Positions 49,438-61,596 of a stretch of DNA of 64,000 bases are shown piece by piece (the stretch's first letter is position 1; each line of letters starts with the position of its first letter). A program made the position numbers and the translations under genes. Under the pieces are notes generated by a model. The model had not been told where the DNA came from and ran no database searches. It saw only the letters and a list, made by a program, of their open reading frames with translations. Source of the stretch: Pyricularia pennisetigena (lineage: Eukaryota > Ascomycota > Sordariomycetes > Magnaporthales > Pyriculariaceae); assembly GCF_004337985.1 (NCBI RefSeq), contig NC_043740.1, positions 2,066,874-2,130,873 on the forward strand. Reading direction: 5' to 3'.

Positions 49438-50315
49438 ATGTCAGACACCATGCCTACTAGACGGGAGTCGGAGCCTCTGCTGGGGCGACCCGGTGACGCT
49501 ACGCAGGCGTCGGATCAGCCGTTCTATGCGAACTTATACCTAGGTATGTCTAGAATCCAAACCTCAATTGGAACAAATGCAACCGAAGATGCAGACAAAA
49601 TGGGGGGAAAAGAGAGGGAAGGAACAACGTTATGTTGAATAGGTGTACTTTCAAGATGATGGAACTGACAGTTCATATCGGGTCCACAGGAACTGGTTTC
49701 TTCACCCTCGTCGGCGCCGTGATGTTCTGCTTCGAGGTTTGGTACTCGACGCTCAGCCAAAAGTTTCTGCCGCTCTTCACGCCGCACCCTCTGCTCCAGA
49801 GCGCCGCCGTTGCCATCGCCCTGATGGGCATCCTGGTCCTGCAGCCGACGACGTCCGCAGAACCCGAGAGGAAGAGACAGGGTGCAAGGCTGCACGCCGG
49901 CACCATGGGCCTTGCCGGCTTGACCTTTATGGCCGGCGTTGCCATCATCGAAGCCAACAAGATCAAGGGCAACAACCCGCACTTCAAGTCCCTGCACGCC
50001 TACCTGGGTGTCGCGACGGCTGTTATCATCGCCTGCCAGGCCACATTCGGCGTCTTGATGTGGGCCGTGCCCGGCGCCTTTGGGGGCGTGGAAAATGCCA
50101 AGTCGACCTGGAAGTACCACCGGTGGTTCGCCTACGTCGTCGTCCTGCCCATGATCGTGTTCACCTGCCTTTCCTCCCTTGGAACGGGCTTCAACGTAAA
50201 CGTCCTTCACATGCGCCCCTGGATCTTTTACCTCTCTTTTATCCTGACCGTCATGGGTGTTGCTCCACGTATCCACCTGGACAAGCTGGGCTTCCGTCAG
50301 CCAACCAGCACCTAG
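49438..50315 (+). CDS. Stand-alone cytochrome b561 family membrane protein
   Basis: Two exons, join(49438..49543, 49690..50315), give 243 residues. The intron has a GTATGT donor and CCACAG acceptor. The protein has six predicted transmembrane helices and four histidines at positions 68, 104, 138 and 179 (contexts FTPHPLL, ARLHAGT, KSLHAYL, WKYHRWF). Their spacing (36, 34, 41) closely follows the heme ligands of animal b561, so it should bind two b hemes and move electrons across a membrane. Ascorbate or a similar donor, and ferric ion or a radical as acceptor, are family knowledge rather than visible facts. The N-terminal cytosolic tail contains ESEPLL, an acidic dileucine sorting signal, suggesting a vacuolar or endosomal location. 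There is no DOMON or dehydrogenase domain, unlike many fungal b561 proteins. It is convergent with GDE1 (643 bp between stops). Confidence 0.9.
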
Positions 50316-50405
50316 AGGCAGCGAGACTTTTTTTTTTTTTTTTTCCATCATGTACATGACGCCTTTGGGTATAAAAGTATCTGAGGGCGCTAGCTCTCGT
50401 CGGGG

Positions 50406-50451
<46 letters not shown>

Positions 50452-50958
50452 GCTTTGAGCAATATTGGTCGCAGTTTCATTCACCGAATTTTTCTATACG
50501 CTTATGATGTTCCACCGTCCGATTTTTCAGGTCGTATAGCTGTACCAGTCAACTACATCCCCAGCTGTTATTAGTGCCAATGCGATATATGAGCGTAATC
50601 GCAAGTGAGGCTTGGGTCCGCTTAGCTGTCAACCTTCAGTCTATTACTGAGTAAACCATGCTTTTATAACCGTGGAAGCGTCTGTGCCCTAGTGACATTT
50701 CATTTTAGAGCCTTCCAGGAAAGATGAGCGACCCTTACAAGTGGCTAGACAGAGGAATTACTCCTCCTGCAATGCAAAAAATCCGTAAACGCCGCCATGT
50801 ACATGTACCAAAATTTGCCAGGCCGTCCAAACAGTGTTGCGTTATGATACAAACATTCCAAAAACATAACCGCTCAGCAATGCAATGTGCGATTCCATGT
50901 GCTCATGCGCTCCAGCCACGAAAAAAAAAAAAGAAAAAAAGAAAAACAAAGACACCTG
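50316..50958. other. Convergent intergenic region with long T tracts
   Basis: 3' flanks of the cytochrome b561 and GDE1 genes. Contains T17 (50328-50344), T40 (50411-50450) and an A-rich block (50921-50950). No gene seen. Confidence 0.6.
50411..50450. repeat. T40 homopolymer
   Basis: Uninterrupted run of 40 T about 95 bp after the cytochrome b561 stop codon. The length is subject to sequencing error. Confidence 0.9.
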
Positions 50959-53900
50959 TTAGGCGGTTGATGCGACAACTGCACCTGATTTTGTGCTGTT
51001 GTTTCCATCGATGGGCTGAGCCGACAGGTCGACTATTCCACCATTCTCGCTAGCCTGAGCAGCATCTGTCTGTTCTTGCTCCTGGCCCGCCGTGAGTCCC
51101 TTCCGGATGGCTAGAACGCTATCTACAATGACTGCGTCGATGCCCTCTTTGACTTGACGCTAGATTTTCATGGTTGTTAGCGGCGAGACATTCAAAGTAA
51201 AATTTGTTGCTTATTTGTGTATGATAACTTACCTGAACCATCTTTGGGTCATTGTTCCAGACGCCATAACTAACGCACACCAGTCCGTTCTGCTTCACGA
51301 CCCTTACCAGGCGCGGGCTCAACACAAACGGCTCAGCGACACTGACAACTCCGAGAAGGTTCCATCGACTAGCGAATCGAATGGCCTCTTGTAGGCTGCT
51401 GGCCCGCACGTCACCCACCGGTACGGCACCAGCATCCGACAAAAATAGAATCGGGAAGTTGGGCTGCTTGAAAGAAAGGCACAGGCAGATATCGGGGTTG
51501 AAAGACGAAAATATGATGTTGCGAGTGCCGGCAAGGTCGTAGACTTTTGAGAGGACCGTGTCACAGAATGAATTCAGCTCGACGGCGTATGCGTCCATCT
51601 CATGCTCCTCGCTCTCGTGCAGCATGGGATACTTCATTTCGATGTTGAAGCCAACATCTTCGGGGAGCTTATGAAACAGATCTTCGAGAGTGGCGAAGGG
51701 TGCCTGGATAAAGTTACCCCTGGAGTTCGCCTTGTAACCCTTCGCCTTGAAGTCACGGGTATGCTTCATGCGCTCATCCAAGACCGTGCTGTCCGTGTTT
51801 GCCCAGCCCATTGAAAGGGAGCGCTGTCGAGGTCCGGGGCTGTTGCTGCGGATTTTCTTGACCTGGTTGGTCTTCGGTTGGCCATTGGAGTCACGGCCAT
51901 TGGGGCTATGGTTGCGGCTTGAGTCCGGATTGATGTGGAGGAACTGTTCCAAAGTCAGGGTGTGGACCGGTGCATCGATACCAGTTTCGCTGACAAGGAA
52001 GTCGTGATATATGACGGGAATGTGGTCCTTGGTCAGCTGCACGTCGAACTCCACATATTGTGCTCCCAGGTTAGCGGCGGCGATGAAGGATGGTACCGTG
52101 TTCTCGCCTAGCTGCAATGACTTGTTGGCCGCCTGATTCTTTCCAAGACCGCGGTGGCCTATGACCATGGTCGACGACATCTTCTTCCAGTACGTCTGTT
52201 TTGATGTAACCTCCATGTTTGGATGCGAAAATGGAGTAATAACGAGGAAGTTGAAATTGACTGCACCAATGACATCCAAGTTGGAGTCGATGATGGGAAT
52301 GCAGACATCTCCCTGGAGACTCATCCTCTTGGCTCCGACCGAGGGCCGTATGCTGGAGAGCAGAGCAACAGCTCGTCCAATCTTGTTCTTCTCGTTACCA
52401 GAATAGGTAGGTACAATGTCGAAAAGTAGCTTGACCTTAGTGACGTCGGTGGTGGTGAATATGACGGGCTCGGTGCAAATATTCTCATGCACGGGGAGGT
52501 CAATAACGGTCGAGTCGCCTTGTGCTCCGGTCGCCGACAGAACCAAGGAAAGTGCGGTGTCCAGCTGGGTCGTGTGAGCCTCTGCAAGCGGCACCCTATC
52601 GAGCTTCACGGCGTCGACATGTTTGCGCATGTCCATGGTCCCCAGGCTGACCAGAACCATGGTCTGGTCTTTGAGATAGCGGTGTCCATAGGCCCGTACT
52701 GGCTCGGCGGGACGGGAAACTGCAGCGGTTGAACGGCGATCACCCAGAGAGGAGACTTCTGGTGGTGACGTGCCGGTACTAGGCTGGTTCGATTGAGACT
52801 CGCCCGCATTGACCGTCGCCGGCTCCTCTACCGTCGAGTGCGCGGCAAGTAATCTGGCAATCGGCATGTGGCCGCGAAGCGCTGCATGCTCCTTGGCGGT
52901 CCATCCAGACGAGTCGGGCTTATCAACGTCCGCGCCTGCATCAACCAAAAGCTGAGCGACTGAAAGGTGGCCATCAACGGCAGCAATGTGCAAGGGGGTC
53001 CAGGCGAAAAAGTTCTCGCCCACTTCGAGATCAGCCTTTTGCTCGTCAGTACCGCGTATCAGAATCCTAGCACACTCATCATGGCCAAACCTGGCGGCAA
53101 TGTGTAGCGCTGTCTCGCCATTTTTGTCCTGCCAGTTGATGTCGACGCCTGCATTGGCCAGCATAGCCACGATCTGTGCGTGGTTGTGCTTGGTCGCAAT
53201 GGCAAGAACGGCACTCGATTTTGACACGTTTCGTCGCAGTTCCGTTTTGTCACTCTCGCTCAGACCTTGCCAACTCTCTCCCTTGAGCAGAGCTTTAGTG
53301 GTCCTAGGGTGCCCCCCAATGACACTGAGATGAAGAGGGGCGTTTCCTTCATTGTCCTCCCACTCCGGCGCGTCAATTCCACGACTGACGTCGAACTGGC
53401 CCCAATCTTGCATTTTAGCCATGATAAGCTCCAGGATGTCCACGATGCCAAATTGGGCAGCATAGTGGAGGGGCGTCCGACCAAAGGAATCCCGAGCGCT
53501 GAGACCAGATCGGTGGTCATCGCTGAGGCCATCCAGAAGATATTTGAGGATCTGAACGGCGTCGTCGCCATGGCCAAGGAGTTTCTCCTCCTTGCTCGCG
53601 GCACCCGCAGCTGGTACAGGCCCTGTTGAAGCCGCAGGATTCAGGTAATGAGTGCCCATCTGAGTTTCGAATTTGGATGAATGGGGGAATGGGTATGGGG
53701 CTGGCTCCTGTTCTCCTGCCGACGTCGTCTTTGTCCGACCAATGTGCAGCACGAGCCTGTGGATACAGTTTCGTCCGTTTATATCGTCTGGGTCCTCCAA
53801 GGACTTGACCTGGCTGAGGATGTATGTGATGGAGGCCTTGGACCTCGATGAGATTGAGCGCTGCAAAAGGTTGAGTAACAGAACCTGGGAGCCAGGATCC

Positions 53901-54730
53901 GAGGTGTCGACTTTACCCTCTTCCAGGCCGGCCTTCAGCCCAGCAACGTCGTCATTGCGGATAGCACTATCCATCTTGTCAAGGAGCGCCGGCGCAAAGT
54001 TCAACATTGCTTTGGCGGATGCACGGCCTAGTGATCTTGCGGATCTGTCGGACCTGGCGTCATCCATATTCTGGGCATCGCCTAATACCGAAAGCCACTT
54101 GTTGATGTCGTTGAGGATACGTACTATGGTGTTGTCCTTGGCGAACGGACAGGGATCGACTCTGGTGGCAATGTAGCGGTCCTGAGTGACGGTACCAGGC
54201 ACCTTCTTGTCAAGTTTCTTGGTGATCTTGACAAAGCCGCGCCTATTTATCTCACCAAACCACTGGAGTTGGCGCAGCTTACTCCGCAGCTCCAGCATGG
54301 CACCCATCAACTCCTCCACTTCATCCTGGTCCAAGTTGGAAATGGCATCGACACTGCTGCCATATCTGTCGTGGAGAAGCCTCAGTCGGCGGCAGGCATC
54401 GGCGAACTTCTTATTGTAGAACGAGTCTACATCTTCAAGATTGCGATCCAGAGCAAAAAAGAACTCTAATTTGACAAGAAACTTGTTAGGTGATGACGGG
54501 CTCAGCCCCGGGGGTTTGGACCGGAGAAGAGTGTCCCACCTGCTAGATCAGCTTGTCCACCATTTTTGGAGGTGGCAGCAGCGGCCTTGATGAGCTTTTT
54601 GAGCCCTTTGTAGTCTATGTAGGCAGAGGCCCACTCAGGAACCTGGTTACGCGGGAGACTACATGAAGGTGAGCCTTGCCGTCGTTGTGTCATGTGTTTT
54701 GGTGGGGACTTACTTTCTTCCAAACTTCAT
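50959..54730 (-). CDS. Glycerophosphodiester phosphodiesterase with SPX and ankyrin domains (Gde1 type)
   Basis: Hydrolyses glycerophosphocholine and related diesters to glycerol 3-phosphate plus the alcohol, salvaging phosphate and choline. Four exons, complement(50959..51159, 51233..54465, 54540..54658, 54714..54730), give 1189 residues (yeast Gde1 is 1223). The N-terminal SPX domain starts MKFGRNLPRNQVPEWASAYI then DYKGLKKLIK and includes the lysine-rich KITKKLDKK helix that reads inositol pyrophosphates. Ankyrin repeats span about 375-585. The GDPD domain (about 810-1130) has intact catalytic marks: IGHRGLGKN, ENTVPSF, YVEFDVQLT and VIYHDF. This separates it from Pho81, whose GDPD is degenerate. 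The first coding exon is only 17 nt. The last exon, joined after DPKMVQ, restores the GDPD ending KEGIDAVIVDSVLAIRKGL. Phosphate control is likely from the SPX domain, but no clear CACGTG site was seen nearby. Confidence 0.95.
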
Positions 54731-57470
54731 CTTGCCCAGACCAGCGTGTACTACACTGCCAAGGTTTACTGCTGTTTGCTTGTGATGGGTCGTTTAATAA
54801 AATAGGTACCTGGGCAGGCTGGTTGCTTGGAGTGGCTTCTTGGGTCTCTTCTATGCTTGAAAATGTGAATCCTACTTTGCGAGAAATAAAACAAGAAGTG
54901 AGCTTTGGGACTCTTGTGTATAAGCAAAGCTTTTGTGAAAATCCAACTCAAGGTCACTTGAATGGGCCTCTTGAAATCGCTTCTTTTTGCATTTGATCGA
55001 TCTTGGTGGGTATTGCGTTTCGTTGCAACAGGTCTCAGAAGTGTGATGATCTCAAGCCACAAGACCTGAGAGAATACGGGCAAGTGATGGTAAGAAAGAG
55101 AACGTACCTTATCGGTACAAGTACCTAGGCAGCTAGACGGGAAATGAAGTCTCAAGTGATTTCGAACGTCGAAAGAAAAAAAACTCCCAGAGCTGGATGA
55201 GAGAATAAACAATTTCCCAGATGATGGCGAAGACGTCAAGAATTAGGCTTGGCGGCGAGTATTCCTCATATATGCGCAGTGTTAATTGGTGGAAGCTGTC
55301 TCAAAGCTCGATCAAGGGCGACATGTTTGTTTATCGACTAGCAACTTCAAGATTCCGATGTTGAGCTGAGCAGGCTGGCTGAAACCAATCGCCTCTTTTT
55401 TTTCTTTAAGAAAGCTGGTTCAAGGTGATGCAGTGGTCAGCAAGCTGGGCTTCTTAATATTTCAAAAGCAAACATGGGGTCCAATTCCCGATGGCCCTGC
55501 TCCTGCCGCTGAATCTTGGGGGCAGTGGAGGTGAGAAGAGGTAGTTATGAGCTCATAGGGTCATAATTGTTGTGGGGGTTTTATCGGACCCTTTCTCATG
55601 ACCCAATTGGAGAAAAAAAAAATTAAAAAATATTCGTGGGCATTGCATTGACAACCCTCCAGGGACACCAATCAATTCAGGACGGAATGGTGGGATGTCC
55701 TTACCTACAGTGCGAAAGATAAGAGTAGCAGCTAGCTGAACCAAGAGAAAATTGATTTTTTTTTTCTTCTGTATGTGGGATAAGGTACTGTTGGTACCTT
55801 TTGGTAACTAAGGTAAAAAAACCAAAGTTAGGGAAATTTTAAAGCAGAGAGATGGCTCGACTTTTGCATCATCTCGTAACAGCCAGTTCCTTCCAAGATC
55901 CAGAATAAATTCTCAATTAGGTATCCGAGAGATCCAAGGAGCTCTGTGGAAACCAGGGTGCGATCAATCCAGTTTTCAATCCCAGTACCCGGCCTGCCAG
56001 ACCCTGTTTGTCGTAGGTGCGTGGTAGACCGACTCAGGCAAACAGACTGCGGCAAAGACTGTCTGACAAGACGGTGTGGGCCCAAGGGTCTCTCGTCCCT
56101 TGGGACCAAAGAGGCTCTGGGCCAACCGTCCAAAGGCGTGCGTCGTCCAACTGCCTGTGTTGTCCCAAAGAACTCGGCAAGGTTTACAATGCTTCCCTTC
56201 CCTTTGCCGCTAGCCTTTTTCCATTTGCAACTTATCTTTTTTTACTGCGTCAATCAGAGCAACCAGATGAACCGCATGCTCGATCTCTTGTTGCTAGTTG
56301 ACCCGAAGCCAATGGCACACATATAGTCCTCAACGTTAGCATCAGGTTGGACAGAGAAGACAACAGAGAAGAATACGAAACCGTTTTGCCAAGTTGCCAA
56401 GGCGTCTTATTGTTACGCAGGATAGGTTTCCGGCCGCATGCATCAACCAAGCTTGAGATCTACGTAGTAAGAAGCCCGGTGGTACTGGACCGTGCACTGT
56501 GCACATGACCATACGGTACTTCTGGTACTGTACAGTAAGTAGTTTTTACGCTTTACAGTACTACCACGTATTACTAGGCTAGCAGTTACGGAGCACTAAC
56601 CTTGATACGAAGAATTAGCTACCGCGTTAGGTACCTACCTGCAGTACAACAGTAGGGCTGGCTGGCCTACCGAAACAAAGCGAAGCTCTGCCTTTGCTAG
56701 CACACCGCTTTCCCACCAATTCAACTGCGGCACGGGTGTCTTGTCCCATTCCCATCTTGATTCTCTTGGCACACCGCTACCCACATCGCGAGCACAAACG
56801 AGCAAGGTACGGAGATTTCACCAGCGTGGTTGTTTGGTCGTGTGACGCGCCCTCTTCTCGCTTCATGCGAGTCTGGTGACGTGCAAATTTAGGGGTCCTA
56901 ATATTACCACGTTTTATGACACGGCAGCCCCGTATGGAGTGACTCCATGCCAGGGATGTCAGGTCTAGAACTCGAACTTTGTGCTTATGCGGGACGCCAC
57001 TGTTCGATACATTGCTCTCATGAGGTTCTCGGTAGGGGCAAAAAGACCTTGTGACCAACATTCATGGGCTAAAACCTAGGTGGTTTTCGGTTGGATGAGT
57101 TGCCATTTATGGAGTACATGTGTAAGGTACGACAAGAAAGTTGGTGCTAGAGGGGGCGCAAGCCAATTCCTTTGTCCCTAGCTTCCGGAGGCATGTTTTA
57201 AAGGGCAGGGACTGATACACGGTTTCTTTAACAGCGTCAGTAGCTGTAATCTAACTTGACAGATGCCTTTTTGTTCGAATCGATTGATTAGATAAGTTTC
57301 GAGTGTAGTCCAAGTGTGTAAGCAATCAGCTTTGCAGTCAAGATACTTTTCTTGCTGTCAAGTCTTAGAGAAAGTGAGCAGATACACACACCAGTCATTT
57401 TCAGATAGGCTTACTGTTGAATGTGTTCAATTGGATTTCAACCTCGATTACAGACTTGGCATCAATCCCA
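54731..57470. other. 2.7-kb intergenic region
   Basis: Upstream of GDE1 and downstream of the UPF0587 gene. No supportable coding gene. It contains AT-rich stretches, a tRNA-like B-box word near 55477-55489 (rejected below) and a cluster of short palindromic GTACTGTAC-type words around 56500-56640. Confidence 0.5.
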
Positions 57471-58291
57471 TTATGCACGGCTGATTTCCCATTTGAGGTC
57501 TTTTATGCTGACTTCATCCCCAGCCTTCTCATCGTACTCAAACCACTCGCCCTCGTCGAGGTCGATTTCGGTGAACTTGGTTCCTGACTCGACACCCTCA
57601 GCCAGCCAGTTGCCCTGTTGCAGGTACGATTAGTATACTTTGGGTTTTCGACGATCGTCAAAAGCAAATCGGACAGGCGCTCCTACCTCGGGCTTGAACT
57701 CGACAAACTCAAGCCCACGACAGTCGAATTCGATAATCTTTTGGCTTTTTGCCGGCTCCGAAGCCTCGTATGCAGTTGGTGCTGCTTTGATGGATGCCGA
57801 AGACTCTCGCTAAATGATACAACCAGAGTAAAATCGTCAAACGTCTGCCGCTACGAAATGGGTTCCTGACTGCTCGAGTTGCCTGTCCGTGAATCGTCTC
57901 CAAATACGGTACCTTGCAGTTTTTGCACTTCCAAACAAAGTTGGCTTCTCCTCTGCTACCACTCATCTCGTTTGTCTCCTTTTAGGGGCGAAAATTGTTA
58001 GCCAAGCCGGTTTTTACTCTTTTATGATCCTGTGCCTGTTGGAAATATTTCGACTTCTTACAAAGCGGCTAACTCCAACCCAATTTGCATGGGTCTCTCG
58101 ACACGAAGTGCACTGCACCTTGAAAGTATACCAGAACGGGCTTGCCTCGGTATCGTCGGGGCGCAGGTTTGTGACCCTGATGGTCCGGTCCGGCACTGTC
58201 AGCTTGCGTTTCTTGTTCAAGTGCAGGGGAGGGCAAGAGATGATGGCCCAACTCACCCGCCAAGCTCAGCAGTGAGAGTTAGTGAGAACAT
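57471..58291 (-). CDS. UPF0587 / DUF866 zinc-binding protein (CZIB family)
   Basis: Five exons, complement(57471..57614, 57687..57809, 57913..57978, 58062..58176, 58257..58291), give 160 residues, the family length. The family is conserved from yeast (YCR090C) to human CZIB; it binds zinc through two CxxC pairs and its function is unsettled. Here the pairs are Cys34/Cys37 (QCTSCRETH) and Cys68/Cys71 (WKCKNCK), both intact. The N-terminus MFSLTLTAELGGVTNLRPDD and the block IIEFDCRGLEFVEFKPEG are typical. The C-terminus also fits: GTKFTEIDLDEGEWFEYDEK ending VSIKDLKWEISRA. Four introns in 480 coding bases make this the most intron-dense gene here. Introns 3 (GTACCG) and 4 (GTAGGA) have weaker donors, but the protein alignment demands them. 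It is divergent from the PPR-type gene (512 bp). Confidence 0.93.
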
Positions 58292-58803
58292 GTTTACGGC
58301 AGAGCTAGGTGCGTCAGACGCGACAAATGTATGCAGTCAAACGCGATTTTCCGACTGCGTATGATGTCTTTCTTCAGCAATCAGCCCGTCTAACACAATG
58401 CGAGAGAAAATGGAGGACTGAGTACAGGGCGACGAGGACCTCAAAAGTGATTCTACTGCAATGCTTCCAACTGACGCTGGAAGCTACCCCACTAACCACA
58501 ATTGCCTTGTTGCCCACTTAGCACGCCTTGATCGCCCGATGCTGTCGATTTCCGCGCGGATAATGTCGGGGTGAATTTATCCCAGTGGGTCCCTAATGCC
58601 GAACCAAATTTGCTTAATTTTTTCTTTTCCCCCTGCGCCTATCTTATCTCAATTCTACAGTACTGCCTCAAAGCCCAAGCCCAAGCTCAATGTGAGCTTG
58701 GCCTCTTAGCGAAAAAACCGCAGGCGAACGATCAACATCAGGCTATCCACCTGTTTGTGACAATTGGCGCTACGAGGACAAACCGTGTCGAAATGCGTCG
58801 AAA
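58292..58803. promoter_or_regulatory. Divergent promoter region, UPF0587 / PPR-type gene
   Basis: 512 bp between two start codons. It has no canonical element that I can name and no coding frame of interest. Confidence 0.5.
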
Positions 58804-61596
58804 ATGCTGCTACGCCTGTCCCGGACTGCCCAGGCAAACGCCAGGGGCCATTGCCGAGCATGCCTCACCTTGCCATCATGGTGTCCCATAGTCACGCCAT
58901 GGACGATATCTCGACAGCCACTGCGCAGACACCAAAGATCATTTGGCGGTGGACCAGTCGGCGAAGACGAATTTTTCGACATAACCGAGAAGGAGGCGCA
59001 AATCGACGAGACTATGGACGAGATCACGAGCATTCCTAGAAACGGGACGACCGTCCCACGCACTGCAGTAGGGGAGCTGAAAGCAGGTGGCCCTAGGAGA
59101 GCTTGGTTGGACCGACGTATCTACCGCATCACATCGAGCTTGCCATGCATAACTGAGCCTGGAAAAGACCCGGAGGGTCCATGGTCCATGGACAACGATA
59201 ACGAAGGTGTGGCCAGCGCTATCGAGGCGATCTGCGTCCCCCAGAAACTCTTGAAAGACAGCGAACGTACCCTGCCGCAGCGCGAGGCCCACTTGAACTC
59301 TATCCGTGCCATTTATTTTGCGACCAACAGGCTGGACTCTTCTGCTATTGATCTTGGTCAAATAGCTGAGGCTCAACATGATGAGGAGAAAACCCATGTG
59401 AAGTCCGTTCAAGAGAGCGGCAAACTTTCGAATGGGTCAGAGAGCAGGCGTGAAGAGGCTGAGGATGTTGTCTATGATCCCAGGGGTTCGCCATTACACG
59501 AGACCGACATACAGCAACTCGATGCCGCCAACATCCAGGAGGAACTGCTTCATCACGGTCCTTATCGTGGTCCCAGGAAGGATGTGCACGTGGAGCAGAA
59601 CCGTGAGAGGATTAATGAACTCGTCGATGCCTTAATGACGCAGGCTGTGACTGAGAGGTTTCGCGGAGAACTGAAGCCCATTCGCCGCGCACTAGAGAGT
59701 CTTGATGGGCCTTGCACTGCCCTTGAAATGCTCAGAAAAGAAGGCTATCCTAGGTACCAAAGTGCCAAGACCGATCCCGTTGCGGCTGCCGAGGGAATCA
59801 AGAAAATCAACGACCATGCCAGAATGGTCTTCGCACAATGGGAGCGGGCCATTATCCAGGAAAAATCACAGCGTAGACCATACCGCAAAACAAACGAAGG
59901 GTCGGCCCTGACAACGACAATGCTGTACAAGATCTGCTTCAACCTCCTGACCCAAGTCTATGAGCCTGAGGTCCACACTTTCAACACCCTCATGCTAGGC
60001 TTCACGATGGTGGGTGAGCATCGTCTTGCCCGTATCGTCATGGAAAGCTTTTTGCGTACCAAGATGATGCCCACAAAGGCAACCATTGCTATAATTCTTC
60101 ACCATTATTATGCCAGCAATGACATCCTTGGATTTTATCACTGGGTTCGTCGCATGATAGGCCTCGACGTGAAGGGCGTTGGGATCCGACGTGTGCAGTT
60201 GTCCGAGATTGGGGACGACGATAAGACATTTCTTTCATGGGCCCAGCAAAAAAATGTGGCCTTGCGTGGGGGATGGTTGGTCACTCGCAGCTGGCTGGAA
60301 GCAAACGAGATGGAGGCGCTTCTGAAGGGACTCATTTACTTTGGCCAAGCCCAACATGCTGCGCAAATACTCAGCATCAGCCTGAAGCGAGGGCACGCTG
60401 TTCAGACGAGTACCTTCATTGATCTTCTCGCCCTGATAGGGAGCAGATTGGACCATGACGCGGCAAGCCTGCTGGTACGTGGCCTATGTGCCAACTCACG
60501 GGATTTGACGTCACTTCTCTTGGAGGAGGACGGCTCGGCGCGTTCTAAAATTCTCGTCACGCAGCTCCGACGTGTGTTCGCCATATATGCAGCCCGCTTG
60601 CACATGCCTATGGCGACAGACAAGTTTAACTGGGCCAAGCTTCCGGCTGACTGGGAGGACAAGGATGCACTCCAACATCGTCATGACGTTTACGTCAAAA
60701 CAGCACTATTGTTGTCGGCCGATTATCCCCGCCGTACAAGCGAAGTAGATGGGCTCTTTCCGGGCCTGTCAACCATCGTAATCGCGCTGCGGATCAAAGA
60801 GATTTCTGTGTATTTGTGTCAGTTGGATCGCGATTTGAAGAATGTGGAATTAAAAATCAAGCAGGCAGTGCAACGAATCCACGACGCTACAAGACAACGA
60901 GACATTTCCTTGGCGCCCAAACTTAAAGCATGGTGGCGCCAGCGCTTCCTGTTCTCACCAGAAGAGCGTACCATTAAAATGACTGTTCATAGATACAAAC
61001 GCTTGCTGAATAGGCGGAGGATGTATCGGGGCATGGCACGGCTCCATATCCTGACCGAGCAAATCGACATACTCACCTGGGGTGTTGCCGAGTGTATCGA
61101 CACGTTTAGCCAGATGCCATTCGTCCCATCCGAGTTGAAAGACGCCATGTATCTTTCTCTGGCTTCGGTTAGTATCGACTCGTGCGTCAAGCTGGCCTAC
61201 AGACATTATAACTGGGAATGGGCGGCTGCCGCCCAAGGACATAAAAAAATAAACGCCCCCTTTTACGAGGCGGCTCTCCAGCGCGGCAAATGGTCTTGGG
61301 AGGATATCAAACGTCTGAATGTCGAAGCCAATATTGCCATGAAAGCCAGCCTCTACCTCTCGTACGAGATCAAGGCGACGATGGCCAGATTACTTCCACC
61401 GAACTTCGAAAAACTTCTGTTGGACGCATACGGAACTTGGCGCAGGGTACCGATCGAGGAGCTGGTGCAGTACTGCACAGGCATTGTTAACAAATCACTA
61501 CCAAGAGCCGAAGATAAAGAGACGCGGCTTGTCAGGCCCGTGGTTGACTACTGGAGCCGCAAAACCAACCCCTATCACTACCTGCCTAGCACCTGA
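58804..61596 (+). CDS. Mitochondrial pentatricopeptide-repeat (PPR) type protein
   Basis: Single exon, 930 residues. The N-terminus (MLLRLSRTAQANARGHCRAC and onward to RQPLRRHQRSF) is rich in Arg, Ser and Ala with no acidic residue in the first 45, as expected of a mitochondrial presequence. A PPR-like unit is visible at about residues 390-430: EVHTFNTLMLGFTMVGEHRL, then ARIVMESFLRTKMMPTKATIAI. Further helical pairs follow (for example LLKGLIYFGQAQHAAQILSISLKRGHAVQTSTF). Fungal proteins of this type bind mitochondrial mRNAs and act in their stability or translation. I cannot tell which target this one has, and other repeats are too diverged to count by eye. The C-terminus is Lys/Arg-rich and helical. 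Convergent with the ABC transporter gene (525 bp between stops). Confidence 0.75.
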   Translation: MLLRLSRTAQANARGHCRACLTLPSWCPIVTPWTISRQPLRRHQRSFGGGPVGEDEFFDITEKEAQIDETMDEITSIPRNGTTVPRTAVGELKAGGPRRAWLDRRIYRITSSLPCITEPGKDPEGPWSMDNDNEGVASAIEAICVPQKLLKDSERTLPQREAHLNSIRAIYFATNRLDSSAIDLGQIAEAQHDEEKTHVKSVQESGKLSNGSESRREEAEDVVYDPRGSPLHETDIQQLDAANIQEELLHHGPYRGPRKDVHVEQNRERINELVDALMTQAVTERFRGELKPIRRALESLDGPCTALEMLRKEGYPRYQSAKTDPVAAAEGIKKINDHARMVFAQWERAIIQEKSQRRPYRKTNEGSALTTTMLYKICFNLLTQVYEPEVHTFNTLMLGFTMVGEHRLARIVMESFLRTKMMPTKATIAIILHHYYASNDILGFYHWVRRMIGLDVKGVGIRRVQLSEIGDDDKTFLSWAQQKNVALRGGWLVTRSWLEANEMEALLKGLIYFGQAQHAAQILSISLKRGHAVQTSTFIDLLALIGSRLDHDAASLLVRGLCANSRDLTSLLLEEDGSARSKILVTQLRRVFAIYAARLHMPMATDKFNWAKLPADWEDKDALQHRHDVYVKTALLLSADYPRRTSEVDGLFPGLSTIVIALRIKEISVYLCQLDRDLKNVELKIKQAVQRIHDATRQRDISLAPKLKAWWRQRFLFSPEERTIKMTVHRYKRLLNRRRMYRGMARLHILTEQIDILTWGVAECIDTFSQMPFVPSELKDAMYLSLASVSIDSCVKLAYRHYNWEWAAAAQGHKKINAPFYEAALQRGKWSWEDIKRLNVEANIAMKASLYLSYEIKATMARLLPPNFEKLLLDAYGTWRRVPIEELVQYCTGIVNKSLPRAEDKETRLVRPVVDYWSRKTNPYHYLPST

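Noticed and set aside
55425..55510. tRNA-like stretch with a B-box-like GGTCCAATTCC and TGGTCAGCA
   Set aside because: No 7-bp acceptor stem, the T stem has a mismatch and the anticodon stem does not fold well. At most a degenerate tRNA-derived fragment; tRNAscan-SE would settle it.
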